A stretch of 44,170 nt of DNA, taken from Chitinispirillales bacterium ANBcel5 (GTDB taxonomy: Bacteria > Fibrobacterota > Chitinivibrionia > Chitinivibrionales > Chitinispirillaceae). Below, piece by piece: positions 1 through 8,996 of the stretch. The stretch lies in assembly GCA_029688955.1 (NCBI GenBank), contig JARUKZ010000033.1, positions 1 through 44,170 on the forward strand, read 5' to 3'. The translations under genes and the position numbers were made by a program. The notes under the pieces are model-generated. The model had not been told where the DNA came from. It worked only from the letters and a program-made list of their open reading frames with translations, and ran no database searches. Position 1 is the stretch's first letter. Each line of letters begins with the position of its first letter.

Positions 1-130
1 TCAGTTGTGAGCGGATCTGTTTTGGGGCATAGGTATCAATAAACGGTCGTGCAGTGGTAATCCTGGAAAATGTTTCCCGGAAAAAAGCGTTGTGAGGATT
101 TTTGAGGGGGTTATACTTTGGGGTATCCAT
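1..130 (-). CDS. Rpn-family nuclease/putative transposase, partial (N-terminus only)
   Basis: This is the first 43 codons of a gene that runs off the left edge of the window, starting at the ATG whose complement is 128-130. It is a near-identical copy of the start of the complete gene at 35973-36938: 1-171 aligns without gaps to 36809-36979, with about five mismatches. The encoded N-terminus starts MDTPKYNPLKNPHNAFF. The family (YhgA-like, PD-(D/E)XK nuclease fold) is known for multi-copy paralogues and recombination-promoting activity. Whether this copy is intact cannot be seen here. Confidence 0.85.
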   Translation of the reverse strand, partial: MDTPKYNPLKNPHNAFFRETFSRITTARPFIDTYAPKQIRSQL

Positions 131-279
131 GAAGTTAATATAATTCAGGTAAAAGGGGAGGGTGGGGAAGTCTTGGGGCTGCCGGTTTAGTCGTTAAAAA
201 AGACATGGATACTCCTTTAGGCTGTAAGCGCTAATGTCTGGTACAGGATGACCAATAAAATTCTGCAGATACGATTTTT

Positions 280-813
280 TTAACCCAATTCATTCTCTGC
301 TTTTAAAAACAAGGAGTAATTTTCAAAAACACCTCTTAGTTTAAAGCCGGTTTTTTCGGCAACTTTTAAAGCTCTGTTATTGCTGTGTTTTATCCTGGCT
401 CTAAATCTTTTTATACCATAATATTCAACCATATGGTTACAAATCAAACTTATGGCTTCAGAGCCGATTCCCAAACTCCAATTATTAGGGTTGGCAATTA
501 CAATGTCCACCTCGCACTCAGTTCTGTTTTCATTAAAAGCGAATAATTCCAGTTGTCCTAAATAAGAGTTGTCTTCCCTGCCTGCAATAACAAGACGGAT
601 TCTGTTGAGATCAATTTCTAAAGAGCTTTTCAGAAAACCTAAAGTTTCTTCTTCTGTGTGATAGTGTTCAAAGATGTCAGAATCCATTAGATCTTTTGTA
701 ACTGCTTTATCATTTACCCATAAACGGATGCAATTAAAATCATTCATATCAAATTGTCTTAACTGAATTGTATCACCCATTATGTTACAATGCATGTTTT
801 TGTTTTTCTGCAC
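280..813 (-). CDS. GNAT-family N-acetyltransferase (RimJ/RimL-like)
   Basis: A 177-aa cytoplasmic enzyme expected to transfer an acetyl group from acetyl-CoA to an amine; the substrate cannot be told. The start is a GTG preceded at 7 nt by a strong GGAGG (complement of 821-825), which makes it better than the internal ATGs at 795 and 780. The central part has the acetyl-CoA loop in the form NWSLGIGSEA. The C-terminal part, RALKVAEKTGFKLRGVFEN, is the typical end of the RimJ/RimL-type GNAT fold (Acetyltransf_3). Length is normal for the family. It follows the DUF3592 gene on the same strand after a 220-nt gap that contains a possible structured leader. The family call is firm; the role is open. 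Confidence 0.87.
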   Translation of the reverse strand: MQKNKNMHCNIMGDTIQLRQFDMNDFNCIRLWVNDKAVTKDLMDSDIFEHYHTEEETLGFLKSSLEIDLNRIRLVIAGREDNSYLGQLELFAFNENRTECEVDIVIANPNNWSLGIGSEAISLICNHMVEYYGIKRFRARIKHSNNRALKVAEKTGFKLRGVFENYSLFLKAENELG

Positions 814-848
814 GGTTATTCCTCCACCGTTTCGGAAAAGGTTCTTAT

Positions 849-985
849 AAGGGTTGGCAATACGAGTGTGCTAAGAGACGTCGAAGCATGGATGACCATA
901 GAACACTGTCCCGTCTTCGGGGTGGCCTGAAGGGCCAACTCCGATGGGTTTGCATGACCGAACTAGCCAAGTGTCAACTTTCTGT
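849..985 (-). other. G+C-rich structured block upstream of the acetyltransferase (possible leader RNA or repeat)
   Basis: An unusually G+C-rich island inside AT-rich spacer. 851-858 can pair with 934-941 (GTTGGC/GCCAAC core). Inside this lie an AGTGT/ACACT pair (865-869 with 903-907), an ATGG/CCAT hairpin (888-899) and a CCCG/CGGG hairpin (910-921). On the minus strand it would lie in the 5' leader of the acetyltransferase mRNA. Short frames are open on both strands, including a 36-codon minus-strand ORF, but I recognise no protein. It matches no riboswitch class I know. It could equally be a copy of a dispersed genomic repeat. Confidence 0.3.
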
Positions 986-1032
986 CTTACACTATTTTTC
1001 TGACAATAAAAAAGAGATTAGAAAAAACATTC

Positions 1033-1605
1033 TCACGATTCTGCTATAGATATTTTGGGCCACATAGGATGATAACGAACGGTAACTTCGCCACCTCTTT
1101 TGAATTCATCAGCTTGTTTTTGTGCATCTTTTTGTGAGTACCAGATCTGTTCTGAAAAAGAGATTCGTCTTCCTGTATAGGTATCCATTCCCACCTCATA
1201 TTCATATTTAACAGCGACTTTATATCTTATGGGTGGCGTAGTATCTGCAGGCAAAAACGATGAACATGCCGAACAGAATACACCAGAACGCGTTCGTACC
1301 ACCTCAACAACTTTGGGCTGGGTTATGATTTTACCCTCCGTGACGGGCCATCTATGGTAGGTACAAGTAAACCAGAGGAAGGTGATCTTATCAAAGAATT
1401 CAACTCCAACTACAACAAACAACGTGAGGAAAAATGCCTGGTTTCTAAACCCTTTCATTGCGAAAAACAAACCTATTAAAACAGCTGCCGCAATAATTAT
1501 GAATTTTATGAGAGCGTTTTTTCTGTCAATGCTCTCTTGAATAGAAAGCCTCTCAAGCTCTTCACCCAAATCTCTTAAATATTTAATCTCCTGGTCCTTT
1601 TTCAT
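1033..1605 (-). CDS. DUF3592 domain membrane protein
   Basis: A 190-aa protein with a charged N-terminal helix, two hydrophobic segments (about residues 30-50 and 55-72) and a C-terminal extracytoplasmic or cytoplasmic beta domain. The C-terminal part shows the DUF3592 pattern: a W-P-x-T-x-G-x-I start (WPVTEGKIIT), then YEYEVGMDTYTGRRISF, and an end of the type VTVRYHPMWPKISI. I chose the ATG at 1605 over the in-frame GTG at 1614 because AGGTG sits 6 nt before the ATG. The function of DUF3592 proteins is not established. A CSAC cysteine pair is present in the beta domain. The neighbouring acetyltransferase lies downstream on the same strand but too far away to assume an operon. Confidence 0.8.
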   Translation of the reverse strand: MKKDQEIKYLRDLGEELERLSIQESIDRKNALIKFIIIAAAVLIGLFFAMKGFRNQAFFLTLFVVVGVEFFDKITFLWFTCTYHRWPVTEGKIITQPKVVEVVRTRSGVFCSACSSFLPADTTPPIRYKVAVKYEYEVGMDTYTGRRISFSEQIWYSQKDAQKQADEFKRGGEVTVRYHPMWPKISIAES

Positions 1606-2234
1606 GGTTTTCACCTGTATGTGATAGGGTTATGGTTTTTTGTTGTTAACAAAAAGAATATAGTATCAAAGCTTTTTGGGAATCAAGCTAACAGAGCGAA
1701 AAAAGGTAGAGAAAGGAAAAAGGCCAACAGAGAAAGCCGGCTTTTCAGGCCAGTTGAAGTGACAAATCACATTTCCGAGAAAGACAAACTCTTCACGCTT
1801 GCACGTGGCAAGCACGTTTCCTGGCGCCCCCGTGAGGAACATTTCACTTGCCACCAGGCCTTGCTGGGGGGTGGCCACCTTCGCCTCGGGCGACCCGTAA
1901 TCAGAATTCATAAAGATGAGAACAGGGATATCAAATTAAAAATGGAAGTCATTTCTATTTTCTGCTCAAAGAAGCTGGTTCACAGCTACCAAGAAGTGGC
2001 AATGAATGACAACGCTTTATAACGCTGAAAAGGAAAGAAAGAATCCAGAACAGAGCATTATTTGGTATCTTAGTACTGAGTTTTTTCATAAATCACCCCT
2101 ATACGGATTAACCGGGGAATCGTTGCGGATCCCCGGTTATTATAGCCAAATTAAGGTGGTGTACAAAAGCCTGATCAAGATAGAAAAATCTGATTAGGAG
2201 GTCTGTAAAACCCTTCATTTTCCGGAGAAGTGCT
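1606..2234. other. Intergenic region with a G+C-rich block and a long hairpin
   Basis: No convincing gene. 1740-1912 is a G+C-rich block with open frames on both strands (133 codons plus, 81 codons minus), neither with a good ribosome site nor a recognisable family. It contains a CTTGC/GCAAG hairpin near 1799-1813 and the palindrome GGTGGCCACC. At 2110-2138 a perfect 9-bp stem (AACCGGGGA/TCCCCGGTT, 11-nt loop) precedes the GH74 gene by about 100 nt. It has no T-run, so it is more likely an mRNA leader or operator-type element than a classic terminator. Confidence 0.45.
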
Positions 2235-4850
2235 ATGAGTTTCCCAAGAGTATCGGTGTTCATCTCCCTGGTCGGTATAATAACAGCTGCATTTGCGGAT
2301 GAATTCAAATGGGGTACAGTGACCATGGGAGGCGGAGGCTTTGTTTCTGCAATAATCACCTGCAAAACAGAACCAAATAACATCTGGGCCCGTACCGATG
2401 TGGGAGGTGCATACCGCTGGAACGAAGAGAATCAGCTTTGGGTACCGGTAACAGACTGGATAGGACCCGAAAACATGGGCCTTTTTGGGATCGATGCCTT
2501 GGCCATAGATCCACAGAACCCCAACAGAATCTATATGTTTGCAGGAACAGATTACTGGAATGAAGGGCTGACTATGATTTTGCGCTCAGATGATTATGGA
2601 GAAACATTTGATACTATAGATGTAACGTCTCAGTTTAAAACTCACGGCAATGGCTATGGTCGCCAGAATGGGGAGCGTTTGGCCGTGGACCCCAATAACT
2701 CAGATATCCTTTTTGTCGGAACAAGAGATGATGGGCTTTGGCGAAGTATTGACAGGGGAAATACATGGAGTCAGGTACCGGGGGTGGATGCGCTTTCAAA
2801 CGGTTTGGGAATAGGAGTTGTGTTGTTTGACCCAAACAGCGAATCAGGTGGAATTACCCAGAGGATTTTTATCGGTAAGTCCACCACAGGGGAGAATTTG
2901 TTTGTATCTGAGGATGGAGGCGAGAACTGGGAGCATATAGCTATGCCCGATCTCTCAAGAGATGTTATGCCCCAAAGAGCGGTGCTCACTCCCGGTGGAA
3001 GATACCTCTACCTGGCAACCGCAAATGGTGCAGGACCCGGCTTTGGTACCGGGGCAACGATCAACCGGGGTGCAGTGCTCAGGTACGATACGTATGATAA
3101 GGAGTGGGAGAATATTTCACCTGAAAACTGGCTCGATGATCCGCCTCACCCGGAGTATCCCGGACAGACAGTGTGGGATGCGCACTTTGGGGGCTTTGGC
3201 GGGATAACCATGAACCCGGCGGATTCAAATCACATAATCGTTTCATCGATCAATTCCTGGAATCCTCAGCTGTGGGATAACTCATCAAGTGTGGGGTGGG
3301 GGGATAAGATCTTTGTTACTCTTGACGGCGGCGATAACTGGACAAATGTGTTTGGCGATTTCGATGATGAAGAGGTGGGAAGTGTTGGTGACGATGAAGC
3401 GATCGCTGTGCTGCAAAAAAATGGCTATAACTGGATTGAGGGGGAAAGTATACACTGGGCCGGAAGTATAGAATTTGATCCATTCAATCCTGAACGGGTG
3501 TTTGTAACAAGTGGTAATGGCATTTACATGGCCAGAAATTTTGCCCCGGATGAACGATTTAATTTCTATTTCACCGTAAGGGGGCTTGAAGAAACGGTAC
3601 CTATGGATATTGTCAGTATCCCCGGAGGACCGGTTATTACGGTGATTTTGGATTACGATGGCTTTGTTCATGATGATATCACGGAGCCGGTATCCGAAAG
3701 TCGTCACTATCCACAGGTGGGGTCAACCAGTGGGCTCGATTTCGCTAAACAAAGTCCTAACGTAGTAGTGCGCGTGGGTGGTTATGATACTCCCGAAACC
3801 GATGACAACTATGTGTTTCCGCTCTACTATTCCCTTGATACCGCAAGAACCTGGGAACCTTTTGCTACCCACCCTGAACCAGGGCAAAACTATGGCGGTA
3901 AGATTGCAGTGTCAAGCGATGGTGAAGTGGTACTGTGGGCACCATCTGGGAGAAACCGGATCTACCGAACCGATGATTGGGGTGAAACGTGGAGTGTTGC
4001 AGATGGGATAAGCAGTCAAAACTCCATGCCAAAAGCAGACCCGGTAAACCCGGGGGTGTTTTATGCCTTTGGGGGTGAAGTTTATAGAAGTGAGGACGCG
4101 GGGGTTACATTTAACGCGGTCAGTGATCGCAACTTCTCCTGGACCAATGATATGCAGCTTACACCCGGTAAAGAGGGACATGTATGGGTAGTGGGGTATG
4201 CCTGGGATGGAATAAACGGAGGCTTTTTGGCACGCTCTACAGATGGAGGAGAGACCTTTATAAATGTTGATCCTCAGCAGGATTCTTCCTACACCCAACG
4301 CGTTCAGCATGCTGAAGCCGTTGGGTTTGGAAAAGCCGCTTTGGGGGCAGAGTATCCCGCGATCTATATGTATGGTACCATTGACGGAGTTAAGGGAGTC
4401 TGGCAATCGATAGATGAAGCAAGGAGCTGGGAGAGAATCGATGATGAGATGCATCAGTACGGGGCACTTGCAAACGGCAATTTTGTAAGGGGTGATGCCA
4501 ATACGTTTGGGGTGGTTTACAGAAGTACCGCGGGGCGTGGTGTTGCGGTAAGAATGCCATCTGAGTGGTCAGAGCAGAAGGGTACTTCGGTAGCGTTTAC
4601 AAAGCGTTCGTCTCATTCAGGTAATGTTGTGGTGAGAGGCAATATGATGCATCTGAACCTGCCTTCAGAGGAGCAGTTTAGGTTGCGGGTGTTTGATTTG
4701 CGGGGAAGAACAGTGTACAGCAGGGTGTTTGACCGATCAACAGCTCTGTCGCTTAATTCACTGGTAAATGCACGGGGAACATTTGTGGCTTCCGTTCATA
4801 ACAGCAGAAACGAACCCCTGTTTTCCAGAATGTTTCGAGTGGTAAGATAG
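2235..4850 (+). CDS. Secreted GH74-type xyloglucanase-like glycosidase with C-terminal sorting domain
   Basis: An 871-aa secreted enzyme expected to hydrolyse xyloglucan or a related beta-1,4-glucan outside the cell. A signal peptide ends near AAFA (residue about 21). Twin beta-propellers follow, built of repeated Asp-box/BNR units (SDDYGETF, SIDRGNTW, TDDWGETW, STDGGETF). The two GH74 signature Asps are both visible: D55 in ARTDVGGAYRW and D473 in VILDYDGFVHDD, 418 residues apart, much as in characterised family members. The last ~80 residues form a separate sorting-type domain with the core RVFDLRGRTVYSR, as in the secreted proteins at 23826 and 30099. The start has CCGGAGAAG 5-6 nt upstream. 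A rho-independent terminator follows at 4872, so the gene is probably a single transcription unit. Confidence 0.9.
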   Translation: MSFPRVSVFISLVGIITAAFADEFKWGTVTMGGGGFVSAIITCKTEPNNIWARTDVGGAYRWNEENQLWVPVTDWIGPENMGLFGIDALAIDPQNPNRIYMFAGTDYWNEGLTMILRSDDYGETFDTIDVTSQFKTHGNGYGRQNGERLAVDPNNSDILFVGTRDDGLWRSIDRGNTWSQVPGVDALSNGLGIGVVLFDPNSESGGITQRIFIGKSTTGENLFVSEDGGENWEHIAMPDLSRDVMPQRAVLTPGGRYLYLATANGAGPGFGTGATINRGAVLRYDTYDKEWENISPENWLDDPPHPEYPGQTVWDAHFGGFGGITMNPADSNHIIVSSINSWNPQLWDNSSSVGWGDKIFVTLDGGDNWTNVFGDFDDEEVGSVGDDEAIAVLQKNGYNWIEGESIHWAGSIEFDPFNPERVFVTSGNGIYMARNFAPDERFNFYFTVRGLEETVPMDIVSIPGGPVITVILDYDGFVHDDITEPVSESRHYPQVGSTSGLDFAKQSPNVVVRVGGYDTPETDDNYVFPLYYSLDTARTWEPFATHPEPGQNYGGKIAVSSDGEVVLWAPSGRNRIYRTDDWGETWSVADGISSQNSMPKADPVNPGVFYAFGGEVYRSEDAGVTFNAVSDRNFSWTNDMQLTPGKEGHVWVVGYAWDGINGGFLARSTDGGETFINVDPQQDSSYTQRVQHAEAVGFGKAALGAEYPAIYMYGTIDGVKGVWQSIDEARSWERIDDEMHQYGALANGNFVRGDANTFGVVYRSTAGRGVAVRMPSEWSEQKGTSVAFTKRSSHSGNVVVRGNMMHLNLPSEEQFRLRVFDLRGRTVYSRVFDRSTALSLNSLVNARGTFVASVHNSRNEPLFSRMFRVVR

Positions 4851-4871
4851 AAAGTATATAGATCGGTTGCG

Positions 4872-4906
4872 GCCCGGAAGCGATTACAGGTATCTCCGGG
4901 CTTTTT
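4872..4906 (+). terminator. Rho-independent terminator of the GH74 gene
   Basis: The 7-bp stem GCCCGGA (4872-4878) / TCCGGGC (4895-4901) is followed directly by five Ts, 21 nt after the stop codon. Confidence 0.75.
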
Positions 4907-5113
4907 ACATCGTAATAATACTATTTATAGCTGCCGGGGTACTGACATCGTAACAGCTGATGTAACCGTATCGTTGTTTTAGATAACTAACAACTTTTTT
5001 TATTTAATATACTGGTCAGAATACAACTCACCCACTACCATCATACCGTTTTCAGGAAACTATACCTACCTTTTTTGATAACCCTTTTTATTCGGTCTAT
5101 CCTTAAAAAAAGT
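4907..5113. other. AT-rich spacer without a gene
   Basis: Part of the 4851-5249 gap. Beyond the terminator and the promoter/leader described separately, I see no ORF with a ribosome site and no clear repeat here. Confidence 0.5.
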
Positions 5114-5142
5114 TTGACACACTTATATCTGTGTTATACCAT
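5114..5142 (+). promoter_or_regulatory. Sigma-70-type promoter for the outer-membrane protein gene
   Basis: A perfect -35 TTGACA (5114-5119), a 17-nt spacer and a moderate -10 TACCAT (5137-5142), about 107 nt before the GTG start at 5250. Confidence 0.5.
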
Positions 5143-5159
5143 ATAACATTATCGCTTTG

Positions 5160-5236
5160 AGTTTTGGCAAGTCCCTTCTGCGGCTCCGGAAGTGACAGGT
5201 GCTTACGCGGTACTATCGGGGCCTTTTATCTGTTTA
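5160..5236 (+). promoter_or_regulatory. Possible structured 5' leader of the outer-membrane protein mRNA
   Basis: Between the promoter and the ribosome site lies a G+C-richer stretch. It can form CTTCTG/CGGAAG (a 6-bp hairpin with loop CGGCTC, including one G-U pair) inside a weak CCC/GGG outer pairing. It does not match the c-di-GMP, cobalamin or other riboswitch consensus sequences I know. The structure and function are conjecture. Confidence 0.25.
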
Positions 5237-5249
5237 AAAGGAGGGTAGA

Positions 5250-6272
5250 GTGTTTGGTGTACGATCTTTTTTTATTGCTATCAATGCTGTAAGTTGTTTG
5301 GCAGCAGGGGTTTGTGCGGAAACAAAAGAGGAGCACTCTTTTCCGGAGATAAACATTCACGGAAATATTCAGATTCAGGCCAGAAAGGAACTCTACGATA
5401 ATGGGGCCACCGACAATCTCGACCAGTTCTGGGGGCGGGCCAATCTGGGTGTTACCGTGCGTGGTGAGGCACTGAGTGGGCGGATAAATATCCGGGCATT
5501 CCCGGCCGGGTTTGGCTTTGAAGTCCTTACCGGTGCGACCTTTGATACAACCGGTCAGGGCTCAGTAACAGGAGAAAAAACTGGTATTCCAAATTTTCAG
5601 ATCGAAAATGCCTGGATACAGCACACCAGAGGGAACCTAAGTACAAGGGTGGGGCGGTTTAGCCATACCACTTCCCAAACGCTTCACTTTGGTAATTATC
5701 TTTATCAGGATCCCGGCGGAAGATTTATGGCCCGGATCGCTTATTTCAATGCACTGGAGCTATCGGCCCAAACCGGTCCGCTCCTATCAAGTGTGATCTT
5801 TGCTGCAGGAGACAGAAATCTTAATACGGGCTCTTTAAGGATTTTTGAGAAACTTACAATAGCCGAAAACCTGAACATCGGTGTGGGATATTTCGCTAAC
5901 ATCTTTGACCTGGTGCATAACAGTGATGCTGAGATAATCAACCGGTTTACGCTAACCGGTGATTACACACTAACTAATGGATTGATGCCCTATTTGGAGG
6001 TGGGTATTATTGAAAATGGTGGCGATAATAGTTGGGATGTGCCGCTTACCATTGGGTGCAAAATACCTGCAGGAACAGTTGTGGACTTTTTAGCTCTTGA
6101 GATGGAGTATTCACCTGAAACAATAAGGGAAGACAATCCGGTAGGAGTTAATCTCGCTTTGGTGAAACGTTTTAACAACCATGCAAGCTTTAACGTTGGT
6201 ATCTCTTCAAGCACATATGCGGAGTCATTTGGTGATTTGGCGTTTGGTGTACGTTATACCGGGTCTCTGTAG
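5250..6272 (+). CDS. Outer-membrane beta-barrel (porin-like) protein
   Basis: A 340-aa protein with a signal peptide (cleavage after GVCA, about residue 23). The mature part is made of alternating short amphipathic strands and ends in GVRYTGSL, a barrel-like final strand. Pieces such as GRFSHTTSQTLHFGNYLYQDPGG and LMPYLEVGIIENGG look like porin strands and loops. No specific porin family is recognised. The start is a GTG with AGGAGGG 4-5 nt upstream. It lies between the GH74 gene and a chemoreceptor gene on the same strand, but its own promoter and leader suggest separate control. A role in oligosaccharide uptake would fit the neighbour but is inference. Confidence 0.7.
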   Translation: MFGVRSFFIAINAVSCLAAGVCAETKEEHSFPEINIHGNIQIQARKELYDNGATDNLDQFWGRANLGVTVRGEALSGRINIRAFPAGFGFEVLTGATFDTTGQGSVTGEKTGIPNFQIENAWIQHTRGNLSTRVGRFSHTTSQTLHFGNYLYQDPGGRFMARIAYFNALELSAQTGPLLSSVIFAAGDRNLNTGSLRIFEKLTIAENLNIGVGYFANIFDLVHNSDAEIINRFTLTGDYTLTNGLMPYLEVGIIENGGDNSWDVPLTIGCKIPAGTVVDFLALEMEYSPETIREDNPVGVNLALVKRFNNHASFNVGISSSTYAESFGDLAFGVRYTGSL

Positions 6273-6342
6273 ACGTATAAATTATAGGGTGCACAAGAAT
6301 GACGCTTCCATAATGCTCAAAATTATTATTTAAGGAGAGGCG

Positions 6343-6384
6343 TTGAGTGTACAGGAACAGTTTAAAAAATGGTTTCAGGGGTAA
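6343..6384 (+). other. Very short ORF with good ribosome site between porin and chemoreceptor
   Basis: TTG start, 13 codons, product LSVQEQFKKWFQG, with AAGGAGAGG just upstream. The peptide would be amphipathic. It may be chance, a leader peptide or a gene remnant. Confidence 0.2.
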
Positions 6385-6499
6385 AGGAACAGAAAAAAGA
6401 TCGTAAGTACAGGCAATGATTTCACCTGAATTATGCAAATTGGATTTAGGTTTTACGGTAGTACCAGGATAGAGGGAATTTAAAAAGGGAAGGTCGAAA

Positions 6500-8461
6500 G
6501 TGTTTAAATTTAACGACATGAGTATCGGAAAAAAACTGGTCGCAGGAAATTGTTTTTTAATGTTTGTTTTAGCTTTGGGGGTAGGACTTTTGTCTATTAG
6601 GCAAACAACCAGGGCTTTGCAGGGGCAGGTGGAGGAGCTTATTCCGAGAATGGCAGGTGATAATGCATTGATAATTAGAAATGTGCTCGATAAATATCTC
6701 CTTACCATGGAAGTTATGGCTTCAAACCCTGATATACGATCCATGAACTGGAGCAGGCAGCGTGAGGTTCTGGAAGAGCAGACCGTTATGGGTGATTTTA
6801 TGGGTATGGGAATAATTTTTCCTGATGGTACTGCAAGATACCCCGATGGAACAACTGCGCAGTTGGGAGATCGGGATTATTTCAAAAAAGCGATGGATGG
6901 GGAAATAAACTTTTCCAACGTGATTATTTCGCGTGTGACAAATTCGGCGGTAATGATGGCTGCCGCACCGGTAAGAGATATGAACCAGGATATTGCTGCA
7001 GTGCTTATTGCAAGGCTTGACGCTGGGTGGTTAAGTGAAACAACCGATAATCTTGGATATGGTGAAAATGGGTATGCCTATATAATCGATGGCAGCGGTG
7101 CTTTGATCGCTCATGAGGACAGGGACTTTGTCATGGAGCAGAGAAACTTTCTTGAGGAAGGAAAGGCGAACCGTGAATACGAAAACCTTTCAGCTATGTT
7201 TCAACGGATGGTGCGGGGTGAAACTGGTTTTGATGAGTATCCGTTCTTAGGCTCGGATAGATTCTTTGGTTATGCACCGATACCGGGAACTGGATGGTCT
7301 ATTGCTATTGGTGCTCACAGAGCAGACGTTTTTCATCAGTTGTCAGTAGCCCGTAACATGATTATCACTCTTGTTATTATTCTTATGGCAGTAGGCTTTG
7401 TGGCAGTATTTGCCATGGCCCGAACCATCGTGCGACCAATACAGCAAACCACCTTGATGCTTAAGGACATTTCCGAAGGTGAAGGTGATCTTACCAAAAG
7501 ATTAGATGTAGATAGTAAAGATGAAATAGGTGAAATGGCACTCTTTTTTAACCGGTTCGTTGAAAAGCTACAAAGTATCATCTCTACTGTCACAAACAAT
7601 GCAGATACTGTAGCATCTTCTGCCACTGAGCTTTCAACGGTTTCAACCCAGATCGCCAGTAATGCTGAAGAGATGAGTACGCAGGTATCTTCGGTGGCCT
7701 CTTCTACCGAGCAGGCAACAACAAACATAAACTCCATCTCTTCAGCTGCAGAAGAGATGTCGGCATCTGCAAATTCTGTCGCCACTTCCATTGAGGAGAT
7801 GAGTGCTTCTCTTAATGAAGTGTCAAGCAGCTGCGAAAAAGAGTTGAAAATTGCCGCAGAGGCAAATACACATGCTAAAAACAGCAAAGAGGTAATGGAT
7901 AAACTTGGTGTAGCAGCTAAGTCAATTGGAAAAGTGGTGGAAGTGATCAATGATATTGCAGATCAAACCAATCTTCTCGCTCTTAATGCAACAATCGAGG
8001 CTGCATCAGCCGGAGATGCGGGAAAAGGGTTTGCTGTTGTTGCAAATGAAGTAAAGGAGCTTGCAAAGCAAACTGCCAGTGCGACTAAGGAGATAGAAAA
8101 GCAGATCGATGAGATGCAGAGCAATACCGAGTCTGCGGTGAACGCCATTGGTTCTGTATCTGAGGTTATTGAACAGGTAAACACCATCTCTCAGACTATT
8201 GTCAGTGCTGTTGAAGAGCAAAGTGCAACGGTTAATGATATTGTGCAAAGTATAACTGGTGTAAGCACAGGGTCACAGGAAGTATCCAAAAACGTTACCG
8301 AATCAGCAACCGGGCTTTCTGAGATCTCTTCAACCATTACGGATGTAAATGGCGCGGTAGGTGATACCGCCAAGGGAATTGTTCAGGTGAAATCGAGTTC
8401 AGAGGAGCTGGCTAAGCTGTCTGAAAATCTAAAGTCACTTTTAGGACAATTTAAGGTGTAA
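6500..8461 (+). CDS. Methyl-accepting chemotaxis protein with dCache sensor
   Basis: A 653-aa transmembrane chemoreceptor that would signal to CheA/CheW. Order: TM1 (about 13-33); an extracytoplasmic dCache-type ligand domain (about 35-280, with the [16 protein letters not shown] and [11 protein letters not shown] signatures); TM2 (about 286-308); HAMP (about 308-360, starting at the RPIQ proline); a long helical signalling domain (about 390-645) with the conserved hairpin tip [20 protein letters not shown]. The tip has IEAASAG where many receptors have VEAARAG. No C-terminal CheR-binding pentapeptide is present. The start is GTG with GGGAAGG upstream. No che genes are nearby. The ligand is unknown. 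Confidence 0.93.
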   Translation: MFKFNDMSIGKKLVAGNCFLMFVLALGVGLLSIRQTTRALQGQVEELIPRMAGDNALIIRNVLDKYLLTMEVMASNPDIRSMNWSRQREVLEEQTVMGDFMGMGIIFPDGTARYPDGTTAQLGDRDYFKKAMDGEINFSNVIISRVTNSAVMMAAAPVRDMNQDIAAVLIARLDAGWLSETTDNLGYGENGYAYIIDGSGALIAHEDRDFVMEQRNFLEEGKANREYENLSAMFQRMVRGETGFDEYPFLGSDRFFGYAPIPGTGWSIAIGAHRADVFHQLSVARNMIITLVIILMAVGFVAVFAMARTIVRPIQQTTLMLKDISEGEGDLTKRLDVDSKDEIGEMALFFNRFVEKLQSIISTVTNNADTVASSATELSTVSTQIASNAEEMSTQVSSVASSTEQATTNINSISSAAEEMSASANSVATSIEEMSASLNEVSSSCEKELKIAAEANTHAKNSKEVMDKLGVAAKSIGKVVEVINDIADQTNLLALNATIEAASAGDAGKGFAVVANEVKELAKQTASATKEIEKQIDEMQSNTESAVNAIGSVSEVIEQVNTISQTIVSAVEEQSATVNDIVQSITGVSTGSQEVSKNVTESATGLSEISSTITDVNGAVGDTAKGIVQVKSSSEELAKLSENLKSLLGQFKV

Positions 8462-8508
8462 TGGTTTTCTTCTTTCGTGAAGGCTGTTTTTAGCTTTTCA
8501 AAGCGGCG

Positions 8509-8570
8509 GACCTGACCGTAAACAGGTCAAAATTCTTTAGCCCGTGGCAATCACCACGGGCGCTTCTTTG
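8509..8570 (+). terminator. Tandem hairpins after the chemoreceptor gene
   Basis: A 6-bp hairpin (GACCTG 8509-8514 / CAGGTC 8523-8528) is followed by an 8-bp perfect stem GCCCGTGG (8540-8547) / CCACGGGC (8554-8561) and then GCTTCTTT. The T-tract is poor, so this is a probable but imperfect terminator. Confidence 0.5.
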
Positions 8571-8996
8571 GAAACTGTAAGTAAACTTTTTGAATCAGCT
8601 TCTTTCTTTCCACAGGTACATTTTTTATATTCGGTTTTCACATTCAATACATCCTGTTAGCTTTAAGGTGATGTGCTTTGACCGAGCACTGAAACAGTAA
8701 CGCTTAAAGCCGGTGCGCAGTGTTTTAATTATCATGGAGGAGCTTCAGGAGTGGATGATATGGATGTTACAAAATATCCCACTATGAGCAGGTTACTTTC
8801 ATTATGAGATTGAAATTGAAAGTGAATGGCCAGTAAACCCCGAAAACAATGCGAAGTAGCCTCATTTTGCTGTGACTGTGGCTTTGCTCGGGAGGAAAAC
8901 GTTATGTGTTTAGATTCGTCCCACCCCGGGCATTAAAATTGCTACTTTCCCCAGTATATCTGAGTGTTGTGTTACCGAAAAAAAGGGGTGTTAAAA
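8571..8996. other. Intergenic region before the NmrA-like gene
   Basis: No full gene is seen. A 10-codon frame (ATG 8904 to TAA 8936, MCLDSSHPGH) has a very good GGGAGG site 8 nt upstream and could be a leader peptide. Nothing else in the stretch has support. Confidence 0.35.

Noticed and set aside
768..1049. 93-codon plus-strand frame over the acetyltransferase start
   Set aside because: It overlaps the start region of a real gene on the other strand and has no ribosome site.
5160..5236. c-di-GMP or other known riboswitch in the porin leader
   Set aside because: The conserved core sequences of the classes I know are missing; only a generic hairpin remains.
7336..7950. 204-codon minus-strand frame inside the chemoreceptor gene
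   Set aside because: Shadow of the highly biased helical coding sequence on the plus strand.
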